Origin: Aptenodytes patagonicus
Lineage: Eukaryota; Chordata; Aves; Sphenisciformes; Spheniscidae
Direction: 5' to 3'
DNA: 64,000 bases
Assembly (NCBI RefSeq): GCF_965638725.1
Contig: NC_134951.1
Span: 44,036,746-44,100,745 of the forward strand
Shown here: piece by piece, positions 52,326 to 61,670 of the stretch
Numbering within the stretch: position 1 is the stretch's first letter
How the letters are laid out: the number at the start of each line of letters is the position of its first letter
Translations under genes and position numbers: made by a program
The notes under the pieces: generated by a model
What the model was told of the DNA's origin: nothing
What the model saw: only the letters and a program-made list of their open reading frames with translations
Databases searched by the model: none

Positions 52326-52335
52326 GCGCATGCGC
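52326..52335. promoter_or_regulatory. NRF1-like site
   Basis: GCGCATGCGC is a perfect palindromic match to the NRF1 core. It lies between the leftward first exon and the plus-strand ATG at 52602, where a shared promoter element would be expected. Confidence 0.65.
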
Positions 52336-52381
52336 AAGGCGGGCGGGCTCGCTCCCTCCCTCCTTCCCGCTCTTCCCGGCC

Positions 52382-52399
52382 GGGGGGGGGGGGGGGGGG
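52382..52399 (+). repeat. run of 18 G
   Basis: An uninterrupted G18 in the promoter region, bordered by GGCC sequences. It could form G-quadruplex or slipped structures and is likely length-variable, and it is a common place for sequencing or assembly error. Confidence 0.95.
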
Positions 52400-52486
52400 C
52401 CGCGCGTGTGTGGGTGTGTGTGTGCGTGTGGGTGTGTATGTGTGTGTGCGCGCGCGTGTGTGCCTGTGCGCGCGCGCGCGCGCGTG
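52400..52486 (+). repeat. alternating (TG)n/(CG)n tract, Z-DNA-prone
   Basis: About 87 bp of nearly pure alternating pyrimidine/purine: CG and TG units with a few GG interruptions, ending in a (CG)n block at about 52468-52484. CG and TG alternation is the sequence class known to adopt Z-DNA under negative supercoiling. Its place between presumed divergent start sites, directly after G18, is notable. Confidence 0.9.
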
Positions 52487-52541
52487 CCGCCGCTGGCGCC
52501 GGACCCCGTGTTTGGGCTCGCGCCGGCGGCCGCAGGGGGCT

Positions 52542-52555
52542 CTGGGAGCCGTAGT
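52542..52555 (+). promoter_or_regulatory. ZNF143/Staf-like motif
   Basis: CTGGGAGCCGTAGT matches the CTGGGARTTGTAGT-type promoter motif (ACTACAANTCCCAG on the other strand) at all but two positions. It lies about 47 bp upstream of the ATG at 52602. The motif family is typical of CpG-island and divergent promoters. Confidence 0.55.
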
Positions 52556-52595
52556 CCGCCGCGAGGGGCCGCTGGGGCGGCGCGCGGCCCCGCCG

Positions 52596-52609
52596 GCCGC
52601 CATGGCGGC
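52596..52609. promoter_or_regulatory. perfect palindrome combining Kozak ATG and YY1-like core
   Basis: GCCGCCATGGCGGC is a perfect 14-bp palindrome. It is at once an ideal Kozak context for the ATG at 52602 and a two-sided CATGGCGGC YY1-like core. Confidence 0.5.
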
Positions 52610-52820
52610 GGGGGCGGCGGCGCCACCGGCCTCGGCGGCGGTCCGAGGAGGCCCACCGGCGCGGCCCGTCCCCGCCCCGCCGGCGACGGCGGGGCACGGT
52701 GTGCACCGCCCCGGGCGGCATGCGTGGGGGAGGCCGGGGCCCGCCACCGTCAGCAGGCCTGGCCGTGCGGAGGGCGAGCGAGGGCGCGTCGCCCCGGGGC
52801 GGCTGTGGGCAAGAGCGTGA
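52602..52820 (+). CDS. candidate N-terminal coding sequence, rightward transcript
   Basis: The ATG at 52602 sits in GCCGCCATGG, the best possible initiation context, 47 bp after a ZNF143-like motif. The frame runs 72 codons to TGA at 52818-52820. The product starts MAAGAAAPPASAAVRG and is Ala/Pro/Arg/Gly-rich, like many vertebrate N termini coded in CpG islands. If the protein is real, the frame must splice out before the stop, yet no canonical donor is visible: the GT candidates near 52699, 52748 and 52846 are weak. It may equally be an untranslated leader or a short upstream ORF. The gene is not identified. Confidence 0.25.
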   Translation: MAAGAAAPPASAAVRGGPPARPVPAPPATAGHGVHRPGRHAWGRPGPATVSRPGRAEGERGRVAPGRLWARA

Positions 52821-53135
52821 TGGGCAGGGCGAACAAATACCCACCCGGTGACCCCTCGCTGCCGGCGGAGCCTCGGTGTTGATCCCGGGGACACATCACG
52901 CGCTCCGCCCCCAGAGAAGCCTCGTCCTACTTACATTGCCGACCGCAGGCGTCCGACGGCCGTGAGTCAGCCCTGCCGAGCATCGCAGGAGGAGAGATGC
53001 GCTCCCGAGACTAAAAACAAAAACAAAGCCCCACCGAGCGTTCCCAGCGTGAGAGGGCGGTTTGTCCTCTGCCTCGTCTCGGCGGGCGCGAGGTGCCTGC
53101 TCCCGAGCCCTTTCCCCCCCCCGAGGCCCGGCGCC

Positions 53136-53258
53136 ATGGCTCCTTTCGCCGAGCGGAAAGCTGCGATTCCTGCAAATTACCCCGGTGCCGGCAGCCAGCG
53201 CTTACGAGCGAGACCCCAAATGCCACGAGACGTGAAATGCGCTTGGGAGAACCGGTAA
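53136..53258 (+). CDS. candidate short frame at the island's right edge
   Basis: The ATG at 53136 is in a strong context (GGCGCCATGGCT) and opens 40 codons beginning MAPFAERKAAIPANYPG. The frame reaches its TAA exactly across a donor-like CCG|GTAAAT (last exon base 53254), so splicing there would remove the stop. Whether this is a first coding exon, a uORF or chance in a GC-rich region cannot be settled from sequence. The peptide is not recognised. Confidence 0.2.
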   Translation: MAPFAERKAAIPANYPGAGSQRLRARPQMPRDVKCAWENR

Positions 53259-53260
53259 AT

Positions 53261-55070
53261 GGATAAACCGCGTTCCACAAGCCCGCGTTCCTCAGCCGGG
53301 CTAGGGCAGGAAAACGTAAAGATGAAAGACGGCTGATAAAAAGGAAAGTTAGAAAATAAACGATTCGCAACGGGGGCCGTGAGTGAGATTATCTCGGGAG
53401 ACATCTCTAATTAAAGGGTGTTGGATAACTAGAGGGTTACATTTTCCTGGGTCAGTGGTCTTGAAAGAGAAATTGCAGTTGCAGTAAATGTCAATAAAGA
53501 ATGATGGCGACCTACTGCTAACAAAAGCACGTTCGGTAATTAACGTACATGTTTGTTATTTTTTCTGTGTTTATGTCAGGTTTTATTGTACATTTTCGTC
53601 CTCTGTTCCCCCCTTTCACTACAGACAGATGAAATACAGTGTTTTCCGTATCTTTTAGCGAGGAGCAATTTCTGTGAAGTTATTTCACTGATGTCTTCTC
53701 CTGAAATTGCAGCAGCTCCATCGGGCTACCTGCGTTCTCGAAGTCTGCTAAACTACAGAAAACTGCAAATGCTGTCTGCCAACACAAAATCAACTCTTTG
53801 TATGTAACGACAAATATATTGTCACTTTTCAAAAGCATAGTTCTCCCCTGGCTTGCATTTTGCACGGTTGTCCGCTTGTGTAAAGTGAAAAGCATTTCAG
53901 TTCAGCAGCATTTTACCCCTACTTTTCCCAGCTACATGTGGCTGCAGAATAGCACCCCACTGGAGAATTTGACTCACAAACTTCACTTTCCCTTTCCAAG
54001 TAATGTTCATATAAAGCCTTGCTCGCAAGGGCCATTCAGGTTCCGGTTCTGCAGACATATATAGTGTTAAGCACGTGAAGAGTCCCACAGTGTGTAAGGG
54101 GACTTGTCATGTGTTTAAACGCTAGCAGAGTTAACAAGAGTCTCCTTGTTGCCTTGTTTTTCCTAGAGACACAAAAATAATTTTGTATTGGCGTGAGAGA
54201 TAAAGATACTATATTGAGAAGGACGGAGAGATAAAAATAAGCCATGCAGCATTTGTAATGCTTTAGTTGACACGCTACGTGCCCGTTGTGCCACTGCATT
54301 CAAAGGGCACATATTCTGTTATTTACAACACACTACAGGAGATACGGCACCAGGTAGTCAAAGCCGGCCGAAAAGAAAAGTCAACAAAGCACTCTGTATA
54401 CACCTCTGCCCGTAGCGCACGTTTCTGAAGGGCGCAATAATTGCCATTTATCTTACTGGCCGACATTTTGAAATGAATGTTACTATTTGGCTTAACAGAA
54501 GCGTAAAGTGAAAACGTCCATTTTAGATTTTATTATTCTGTTTACCCTGTGTATAAAATTTACAGTGACTTCAGTGTGAAGCAGATCACGCTTGGGCAGG
54601 ACAGAGATTGGCACTGAGTGACAGAAGCTAGAGCCAAGCAGGAGTTGGGCACAGAGGCTTTCTGAAAACTCACCAAGCGCCTCTATGCAGCTTTTGGTAC
54701 CCAAATACTATTAATAATTTTGTGACCAACTCATAATGGAAGACAGAGTTCAGATTCCTGTATATCATTCAGGTCGTGGTTTTATTATGGTCGTTATATC
54801 TCTATATAACACTAGAAAACTGGGAAGAAACTGGCAGAGTTGATTTTCAAAGACAGAAGGAATATTATGCTAACCGAATGAAACCTACTGTTTAAAAATG
54901 CTATTTTTGTATCAGGTATTCTACATTTTAGTGCATTGGCCTCCCAATTCATTCCCAAACTGCATATATTCCAGCAACAAATCCAATCTGATCCTGTTTC
55001 CATTGCAATCAACTATCTCCACGCCTCAATTTTTGTATATGTAACTATTTCTGGACCATTTTTCTTCAAG
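53261..55070. other. non-coding sequence, no gene seen
   Basis: CpG content falls sharply after 53.3 kb and the sequence becomes AT-rich. No recognisable frame, repeat family or RNA gene. If a rightward transcript starts in the island, this would be its first intron. Confidence 0.5.
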
Positions 55071-55175
55071 TACAGCCAAACATATATTCCAGACAAGTAT
55101 GAATTATTTGAAGGGATGTCATGTATGGTCTCTCAAAACGATCCACAATTTGTCAAGCAACAACAACAGAGTAAG
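55071..55175 (+). other. candidate 105-bp exon
   Basis: A polypyrimidine-rich acceptor (CCATTTTTCTTCAAG, ending 55070) and a consensus donor (AAG|GTAAGA after 55175) bound exactly 105 bp. One frame is open for all 35 codons with both borders in phase 0; it begins YSQTYIPDKYELFEG and ends with a short poly-Gln and QSK. The same frame stays open upstream to an ATG at 54936. I recognise no family. Good pseudo-exons of this sort are frequent in introns, so the call rests on the quality and phase of the borders only. Confidence 0.25.
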
Positions 55176-58040
55176 GTAAGAATAAATGTGAAGAGGTACA
55201 ATTTAGAAGTTACCCCGTGAATACTTGAGGGATAACTTGCCGTGAACGCTGCAATGCTATCCTCGAGAAAAGGCTACATCCACACATTCAGCAACTACTT
55301 TTAGCTCAACTCTGTGGACAAATTTCCTGGTTACACGTTGCCTTTACTAATGTCTTAATTAGGTGGTTCCTCCACACTGCTGTGACTTCATCCCTTCAGA
55401 GAGGACCGCCTGGTTGAGCTTACGGCACTTGACCTACTTTTCAGTGTTTTCCTTACGGATAACACAAAACTTTCCAGAATATCTGAACTATGGATGTCTA
55501 TTTCAATCGTATTTCATATGTAAATTTAAAAGATTTTAAATGGAATCCAATATTGTAAAACATGTCCCAACATCCCTTTCTGAGATCTCATTTGCATATC
55601 AATCTCGTAACTTGAATAGTTTTAATAGTGCCACTTGTTGGAGAGCTCTGTGTATTGCAAGGTATTTCAATCACTTATTTATAAAAACAAACTGCTTTTT
55701 CCTGGTGATAGGTAATTCCTAGTTTAAAGTGCTACGGGAAGAGAGGAAAGTACTGCACAGAGCAACTTTTATTGCAGTCTCGGCTTCAACCATGCTGACT
55801 CAAAGAGTCTAAGAATGAGCAACACGTTAGTGGATCTTATGCAACTTGATCTTTACAATGGTAATGAAGGAGTGAAAAAGGAAAAATAAGGACAAATCGT
55901 GCGGTTTTTAATTGAGGAAATTGTCATTTCCTTCCGAAGTACATTTTACCCTGCAGCATTTGGGTGAAAAAGATCAGCTTTCCTGGATAAGCCCTGGTCC
56001 TGCGCACAGATCTGAGTCATTATTGATAATTATGCACATATTCTCCTGGGGTTGTGCAGGTAGAATTCATGAAATTGCATCATTTTCTTTGCAGTGATTA
56101 AGAAGTTCACAGTTGATTACTGATTATACTACAGGCATCATATGTCTTTTCGCAACCAGATTCTAACACGCCCCAGGTACATTGCGTTTCCAGGAGCGCC
56201 GACAGTACGAACAGCACGCCCTGAGTCAGTGACTGTGACGGCTACGAAGGAGACATTGTCATGGTGCGTGATATCAAAGATCCACAATTTAATGCCTGCG
56301 CAGCGTGGCTTGACATCACATCAAAAGCTCCACAAAGGAACATTTGCCATGCACAGAGCATCAGATCTCCAGCATGATATTTTGAGTTGCTGGTGAGATA
56401 CAGTATTTGAAATATATTGAAGTATTAACAAAGCGTTGTTGCTGGGACTAAAATTATAGTGTCAGGAAGCAAGGCAGGAAAAAACGGCAGGCACTGACCT
56501 TTAAAAAAAAGAGATGCAGACAACATAATAGGGAATTTAAGGAGCTGTTGACTTCGTATGTCAAGAAATTGAGGGTCAGGAATCATTAAGGTTTACGCAT
56601 TATGTCCAAAACTTGTTCTGTGGTCCCTAAGTCAGAAGGTAGGGTCTTCTCTGGTGTTTATCTTTTTCAAAAAAGGAGAAGTAAACTGTTCGGATCACCT
56701 GCTTGCTGGGGTTGCCGCACTTTGGTTTGACATATAGTAATTTGGGAAAAGTAATTGCAACACCAATGCTAGACAAATAGGATGAATGGCCTAAAGATTA
56801 TTCTTTCCGTTGGTTCTACAGAAGGTCAGAATTTGTCAGCCCCAGAGCAAACACAATCCTAACAGCCTTCTGGTGTCTTGAAGTTCAGTGCCGTGAGAGG
56901 CAGTCCAAACACAGCCCACAGCAAGTCCTGGAGATAGCCAGCGAGGTTAAGGCTTTGTCCTTGCCCATTTTGTCTTTAAATCAGTGCTGCCTTCTGAGAT
57001 CTTCATCAGCTCTATTACTGCTTTCAATTTTTTTTTTACTTAGTATGTTCATTATTATTCACAATTTGTGAGTAACATTTTAGAATTTGCATTTAGAATT
57101 GTATTTTAAAATATAATGTAAAACTATTTTTTTTTTTCGCATTTTAAAGGTCAAATCTGGCAAATTCCCTGATTCTGCAGGTCAGGATGATCCCAGAGTC
57201 TGCTTCCAAAAGCAAGGACATCCATAATGACATACTTAAACCTCCGTTCATATTCCCCTATCACTAAGAATCAGCGCAGGCAAATCGGCTCCAAAAGTCG
57301 TTTGAGGGCAGTTGTGGACAAAGCTCAACCTTGTTTTAGCTCGGCTTGCTCAAAAGCCTTGTAATCCATTTTTTCAACAACCCTCTGTCTTTACAGTTAT
57401 CCAGAAAAGTGAAAAATATCTGCAGCAAACCATGGGAGTGCGGACAAAGCATCTGCCTTGGCAAGGCTGTCCTTCTGCAAATCAAGGGATGCACAAGAGG
57501 GTTAGAAAAAAGCTCCTTTCTCTTGAGCGCTGCTGAGGGAGGGAAAATGTCTGGCACTGGAGAACAAGGAGGGCACGCGGAGGTTAATCCAGATGTGGTG
57601 GAGTGGTGTTTGTGCTCTAGACAGTAAATACCAGTCGGGAGACTTTTTCCATTCAAGAGCACAGAGATATTTCTGAGCATTCTAGGTCCCAGTTCTGACA
57701 TGTCGCAGGACACCAGTAATCTGGCAAGATTTAATTCAAGGTCATGATTTTGGGAAGGAGCAGAAGATGGGTAAGAAAAAAACCCGTTCTTCCCTGGGGA
57801 GAAATTACTATTTTTAAGGAGTCTTCTACTCCACATAGTCTTTAACGTCAATGAGAGTTTATGCACATGCACCAGTGGCTGACTAGACCCAAATCCACTA
57901 ATTAAGAGTAAAAGCCTTGAGGTAATTATTACTCACAAAGATACTGAGTTGGTAACAGCTCTGACTTTCTAGCGCCCGTGATTCTGCTTGCGGTGAATAA
58001 CTGTAACGGGCTTTGTGCAAATAAATTTCTTTCCTTCCAG
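55176..58040. other. non-coding sequence, no gene seen
   Basis: Mostly AT-rich. 55900-56120 is repeat-poor and rich in homeodomain-like ATTA/TAAT cores (TCATTATTGATAATTATGCA), which suggests a possible enhancer. An octamer ATTTGCAT lies near 55588. The 178-codon minus-strand frame at 57336-57872 has no recognised domain. Confidence 0.45.
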
Positions 58041-58386
58041 GCTGGACTGTGCAGCAGAGGACATCTTGCTGTTGTTGCAAGGAAGTCGCGAGGAGTTTCT
58101 TCAGAACTGGCAGTGGTGGTGGGATGTCCGACTGGATGCCCGGCTGCCACTTGTGCCTCTGGCGACCTCTCCCTTGGTCCTCAGCGCCGGGCTGCCGTCG
58201 TGGCGGCTGCGCGCTCCCTTTGCCTCTGCAGGAGGAGGCATGCTTTGCCAAGCGCACTGCTGCTTCAGCTGAGGAGGCGTTTCTGGTGATGAGTCACGCA
58301 GGACGTAGCAGATGGTGGGAAACGCGAAGCCACGAAGACAGTGCAATGCTGGTGGGACTGGGAGAGGAGACTGGGGCGCTGGGGGT
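58041..58386 (+). other. candidate GC-rich exon
   Basis: A strong acceptor (TTTCTTTCCTTCCAG ending 58040) opens a GC-rich segment in otherwise AT-rich DNA. One frame running from the acceptor into the segment includes LDCAAEDILLLLQGSREEF and LQNWQWWWDVRLDARLP and is open to 58272; the other two plus frames are also open for long distances, so codon use cannot decide. A moderate donor (GGG|GTGAGC, last base 58385 or 58386) could close it. An AP-1-type TGAGTCA lies at 58290-58296. No family recognised. It could be an exon of a rightward lncRNA or gene, or a GC-rich enhancer. Confidence 0.25.
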
Positions 58387-59425
58387 GAGCAATGGAGATG
58401 GAGGGGAGGAGGAAGCAGAGTGCAAAGCCACCAGCTTCGGCAGAGCCCGGCGGTGGTAGATGCTGCTGTGTTATGGGGCATGGCCCATCAGTGTGCCTTT
58501 CAGAGGGAGGGCTGGGAAGTGACATACAGCAACATGTGGGAATGTAAAATTTAAGAGGCAAGTCTGATTGTCGTGTAGTTTAATAATAACATGACTGGAG
58601 CATAAGAAGGCTTGGGGATGTTGGGGACGGTTTCTGGCTGAACAGAAGCCAAAGAAGGACCGGCGGGAGGACAGGTGGGGAACATGGGGGATACAGATGT
58701 ACTGGCACTCAGCAGGCATGCAGTGGCCGTGCTGGCACAGTGGCTCCCACTGCCTCTGATGGCCTCGGAGTAGATGCTGGAGTATTTTGGACTTGTTATT
58801 CCAGGCTAAATCCCCGACGCTGTGCAGTTCTGAGGGAGGTTGGAGTGCTTCAGTAGTATACTGAAGGCTTTGGCTTTTGCAGGGGCAGTTTATTTTGCTT
58901 TTAGCTCTAATACTAACCAAAGAACTTGGGACCCAAAGAATCTGTGGGTTTCCACTCACGTAACTAACAACTGTTTGATTCATTGCTTCTCACATCCATT
59001 GCTTTTGCTTTTTTCAAAAAGGCTGCAGGATGTTCTTGCACTTTAAGCAAGGACCGGGACAGAAAACATATTTCCGTAAGGGTGAAGATGGCTCTTTCCA
59101 TGCAGAGGGATTTATAAGCTGCATTCATATATTTTTTGATTAATAGATAGTGTTGCTGAAGTGTTAGCACTTAAGGCAGAGGTCAAGCCTCTGTTATTTT
59201 TCTGTCTTAGAGGTGAAAGGAGAGTGCACTGGCTTGCAGCGTGTGTGTGTGATTTTTTTTTTGTAGCTGTGGCAAATAATTGTGACCCCTGATTACTGGA
59301 GTGATTTAAAACTGCTCTTTGCTATGTTAACTTGAAGTTGTGAACTACAAAGGTCTGCTGCGAATAGCATATGAATAGAAAAGGGACTCTGTTGGAACTC
59401 GCTATTATGTTTGAAGTTGGTAGAA
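58387..59425. other. non-coding sequence, no gene seen
   Basis: It continues GC-rich to about 58460, then AT-rich. The 170-codon minus-strand frame at 58471-58983 has no recognised domain. A short (GT)n run lies near 59241-59251. Confidence 0.5.
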
Positions 59426-59530
59426 ACTAGAGATTGAAAAGACCCACTAGTTCACTGAATGAATTCATTGCACATGCAAGACAGAAACCCCTTGCTCAGT
59501 GATACCCTTCCTACGTTTCTCAGGAAAAAG
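59426..59530 (-). mobile_element. ancient CR1-like LINE fragment (antisense)
   Basis: The plus strand reads ACTAGAGATTGAAAAGACCC, then CACTAGTTCACT, then a TTGCACATGCAAGACAG-like block. This follows the order of an old amniote CR1 3' end in antisense (AGAGATGGAAAAGACC, TAGATCATCTAGTCC, then CTGCCAATGCAGGA). It is heavily diverged and only the first 60 bp are persuasive. Confidence 0.45.
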
Positions 59531-61309
59531 AAAACATGTTGAGATGTTTCTGGAGAAAATGCTTTGACACAATGCAATCCATTAGGATGTCTACATTTTG
59601 ACCTGGTCTGCCATCTAGGTAATTTTTGCATCAAATTTGCAGCGTCAGTTGCAGAATGACTAAAAAATTAAAGCTTCATGTAGAACAAAGATGATTTATT
59701 ATGTACTTCTCCTTACGCTGAAAGGAAATGCTATTCCGTAGCTGTTGCAGTTCTGGTTTTCTCTGAAGAATTGTCAGTTTAGTCTAAATGTAAATGTTGT
59801 GAAAACACAGGTGAAACACAAGGTTGATAATATTGTTTTTACTTCTAAATATAAGTCCAATAAAACATTTTTCAACAACTGGCAACCTGCGATGTCTGAA
59901 ATTCAATAACGATACAAGTAAAAGCTTCGAAGCGGTCAGTAAGGAAACAAAAAATTGATGATACTTGGTGACTACCCCAAGCGAAAAGAAAAAATAAACA
60001 AAGGCTGTAAAGAGTGACAAGCAAATTCCATGAGAAGACATTTCAGTCGTCTAATAATTGAACTTAATTTAATTTAACTAGACGCGTAGGCCAAGAAACC
60101 TTTTTTTTTTTTAATGGACTTTCATGGGAAGTTGATAGAGTTCCTCAAAGGAATAGACTTGCTAGCTGCAATTTATGTACGGTACAACCTACTTTTGTCT
60201 TTAGCTTATGAAATTTCGTCTAGTTTGTCATGACTACTTTCTTTGTTAAAAGGTAAAATGCACATTGGGCAAGTGTTCTATGGCAATTTGCATAAAAAGT
60301 GATGACAAAGAGCAATTAATTCCTCATTATTATGCAGTGTAATGCTACTTTGCTCCTAAGTGACTGTAGAGGAGGGTTTTTTCTCTGTGTGTAAATCTGT
60401 TGCGGCATTGTTCTAAAAATAGTACTTAAGAGCCCTCTGCACTCTTTATAAATCAGGGTCTTTGACACTCCATTTGATTCTCCACAGAGAGATTTTTCTC
60501 ACACATGCTGAACACTACAAGTATTGCCCCAAATATTCATCACAATAATAAGCATCAGAATTTTGTTAGATAAAGCAAGATAGAGGAATTTAATATTTTG
60601 TCAAATTAGATCTCTATCCTTTTTATCTGGAGATCAGTATTCAAAGTATCACTCAGATCACACACAAATAGAAACATATTCCTACCACACACAGCTAGTC
60701 TGTACAGAACAAAGAGTCAAGATATCGTTTTCTATGAAGGCTTGATTCTGAGTACAGATTTCATTACCGGCTCACCATAGGATAATGAAATTCCTTCAGG
60801 GCAAAGATGAGGTACATCAAAGAGGCAGCATGGAGAGGCAGACTTTGTTAGTGCATGCTCTGTCACCTGCATTACTGGTCCTTGCCTGCCTTTAATTTGT
60901 AAGGAAATGCTAGTAATTCGAACCCTTTTATTGGACCAACTTATATTTATATATATACACGCATACATGTATGTCTATATGCACACACACACACAAAAAT
61001 ATATTTTTCAAAATACAAAACCTTCTGGAAGTTGTGTGACTTCTTTGCAGCTGAAACGGAATACAGAAAATAATTAATTTCTTGCTAGCAAAAATGACCC
61101 GTGCAGGTCCTAAAAGCATCTTTGCATTTAGTAAATAAATGCTGTCTGCACTGTGTAGATAAATAACCCTTCCTGCAACTTTGCCTTTTTATTTCTGTAG
61201 CAATTCAGAGGGACTTTAGTGCTTATGGAAATGAAAGGCCAATGTTCGGTAAGACCAGGAGCTGCTGAAGACATGAATCACCAAAGCTTTCCCACAAAGC
61301 TTTGCCAAT
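59531..61309. other. AT-rich non-coding sequence with enhancer-like texture
   Basis: 60060-60400 is AT-rich and repeat-poor with clustered cores such as GCAATTTGCATAAAA, TGATGACAAAG and AGCAATTAATTCCTCATTATTATGCA (given here only as short parts of a longer stretch). A TATATATA/CACACACA simple patch lies at 60942-61000. No coding frame or RNA gene is recognised. Confidence 0.4.
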
Positions 61310-61670
61310 ATGGGAACAAAAGGGTTGCCCTACAGAAACACATCACGGGTCTATCTAGTCCAGCATCCCGCCTCTGGCAGCGGCCAGTAACTGATGCTTC
61401 AGAGCAAATCAAAACCACAGCAAGCACCTAGCTAATTATGAGATGCTATGCGTAGAGGAAAAAAAGGTTGATCCTGACTCACAAGAGAGCAGTTTATGCC
61501 CTGAAGCGTGAGGTTTGATTTCCCTTGTATCCGTTTGCTTAACTCACACAGTTGCAAATACTATTTATGCTTAAAAGAGTTTCTAATCCTCTCTTGGATC
61601 CTGATCAACAATCTGCCTCAATAACCTGAGTTACCAGGAAGTTCTTAGGGCTGAGCACACACTGTGTGGA
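61310..61670 (-). mobile_element. ancient CR1-like LINE fragment (antisense, longer)
   Basis: The plus strand carries GGGTCTATCTAGTCCAGCAT, CTGGCAGCGGCCAGTAACTG and ATGCTTCAGAG, then GCCCTGAAGCGTGAGGTTTG. It closes with an ACCAGGAAGTTCTTA-like piece where the family has the GAGTTCCACAGG region. This order is that of the widespread bird/turtle CR1-type repeat read in antisense. Many small changes indicate an old insertion shared among birds or amniotes. Confidence 0.62.

Larger units (their letters stand above)
50890..53260. promoter_or_regulatory. major CpG island, probable bidirectional promoter
   Basis: More than 2.3 kb of very GC- and CpG-rich sequence with no TATA box, the classic form of a housekeeping or developmental vertebrate promoter. 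It holds a strong minus-strand donor (51496), YY1-like, NRF1-like and ZNF143-like motifs, several GC boxes (GGGGCGGGG and its complement, for example 52105-52113), and a Kozak-perfect plus-strand ATG (52602). Motifs of the ZNF143 and NRF1 type are known to be enriched at divergent promoters. The many long open frames here, on both strands, are compositional. I cannot name the gene or genes served. Confidence 0.85.

Noticed and set aside
51492-52894. Several open frames of 100-233 codons on both strands of the main CpG island
   Set aside because: Stop codons are rare in such GC-rich sequence. The frames overlap on both strands and encode low-complexity Pro/Arg/Ala/Gly. Only the Kozak-supported ATGs were kept as candidates.
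57336-57872. 178-codon minus-strand frame
   Set aside because: No recognised domain; plus-strand frames overlap it and there is no regulatory context.
61278-61306. Short inverted repeat CAAAGCTTT / AAAGCTTTG
   Set aside because: Only 9-bp arms; expected by chance in a window of this size.
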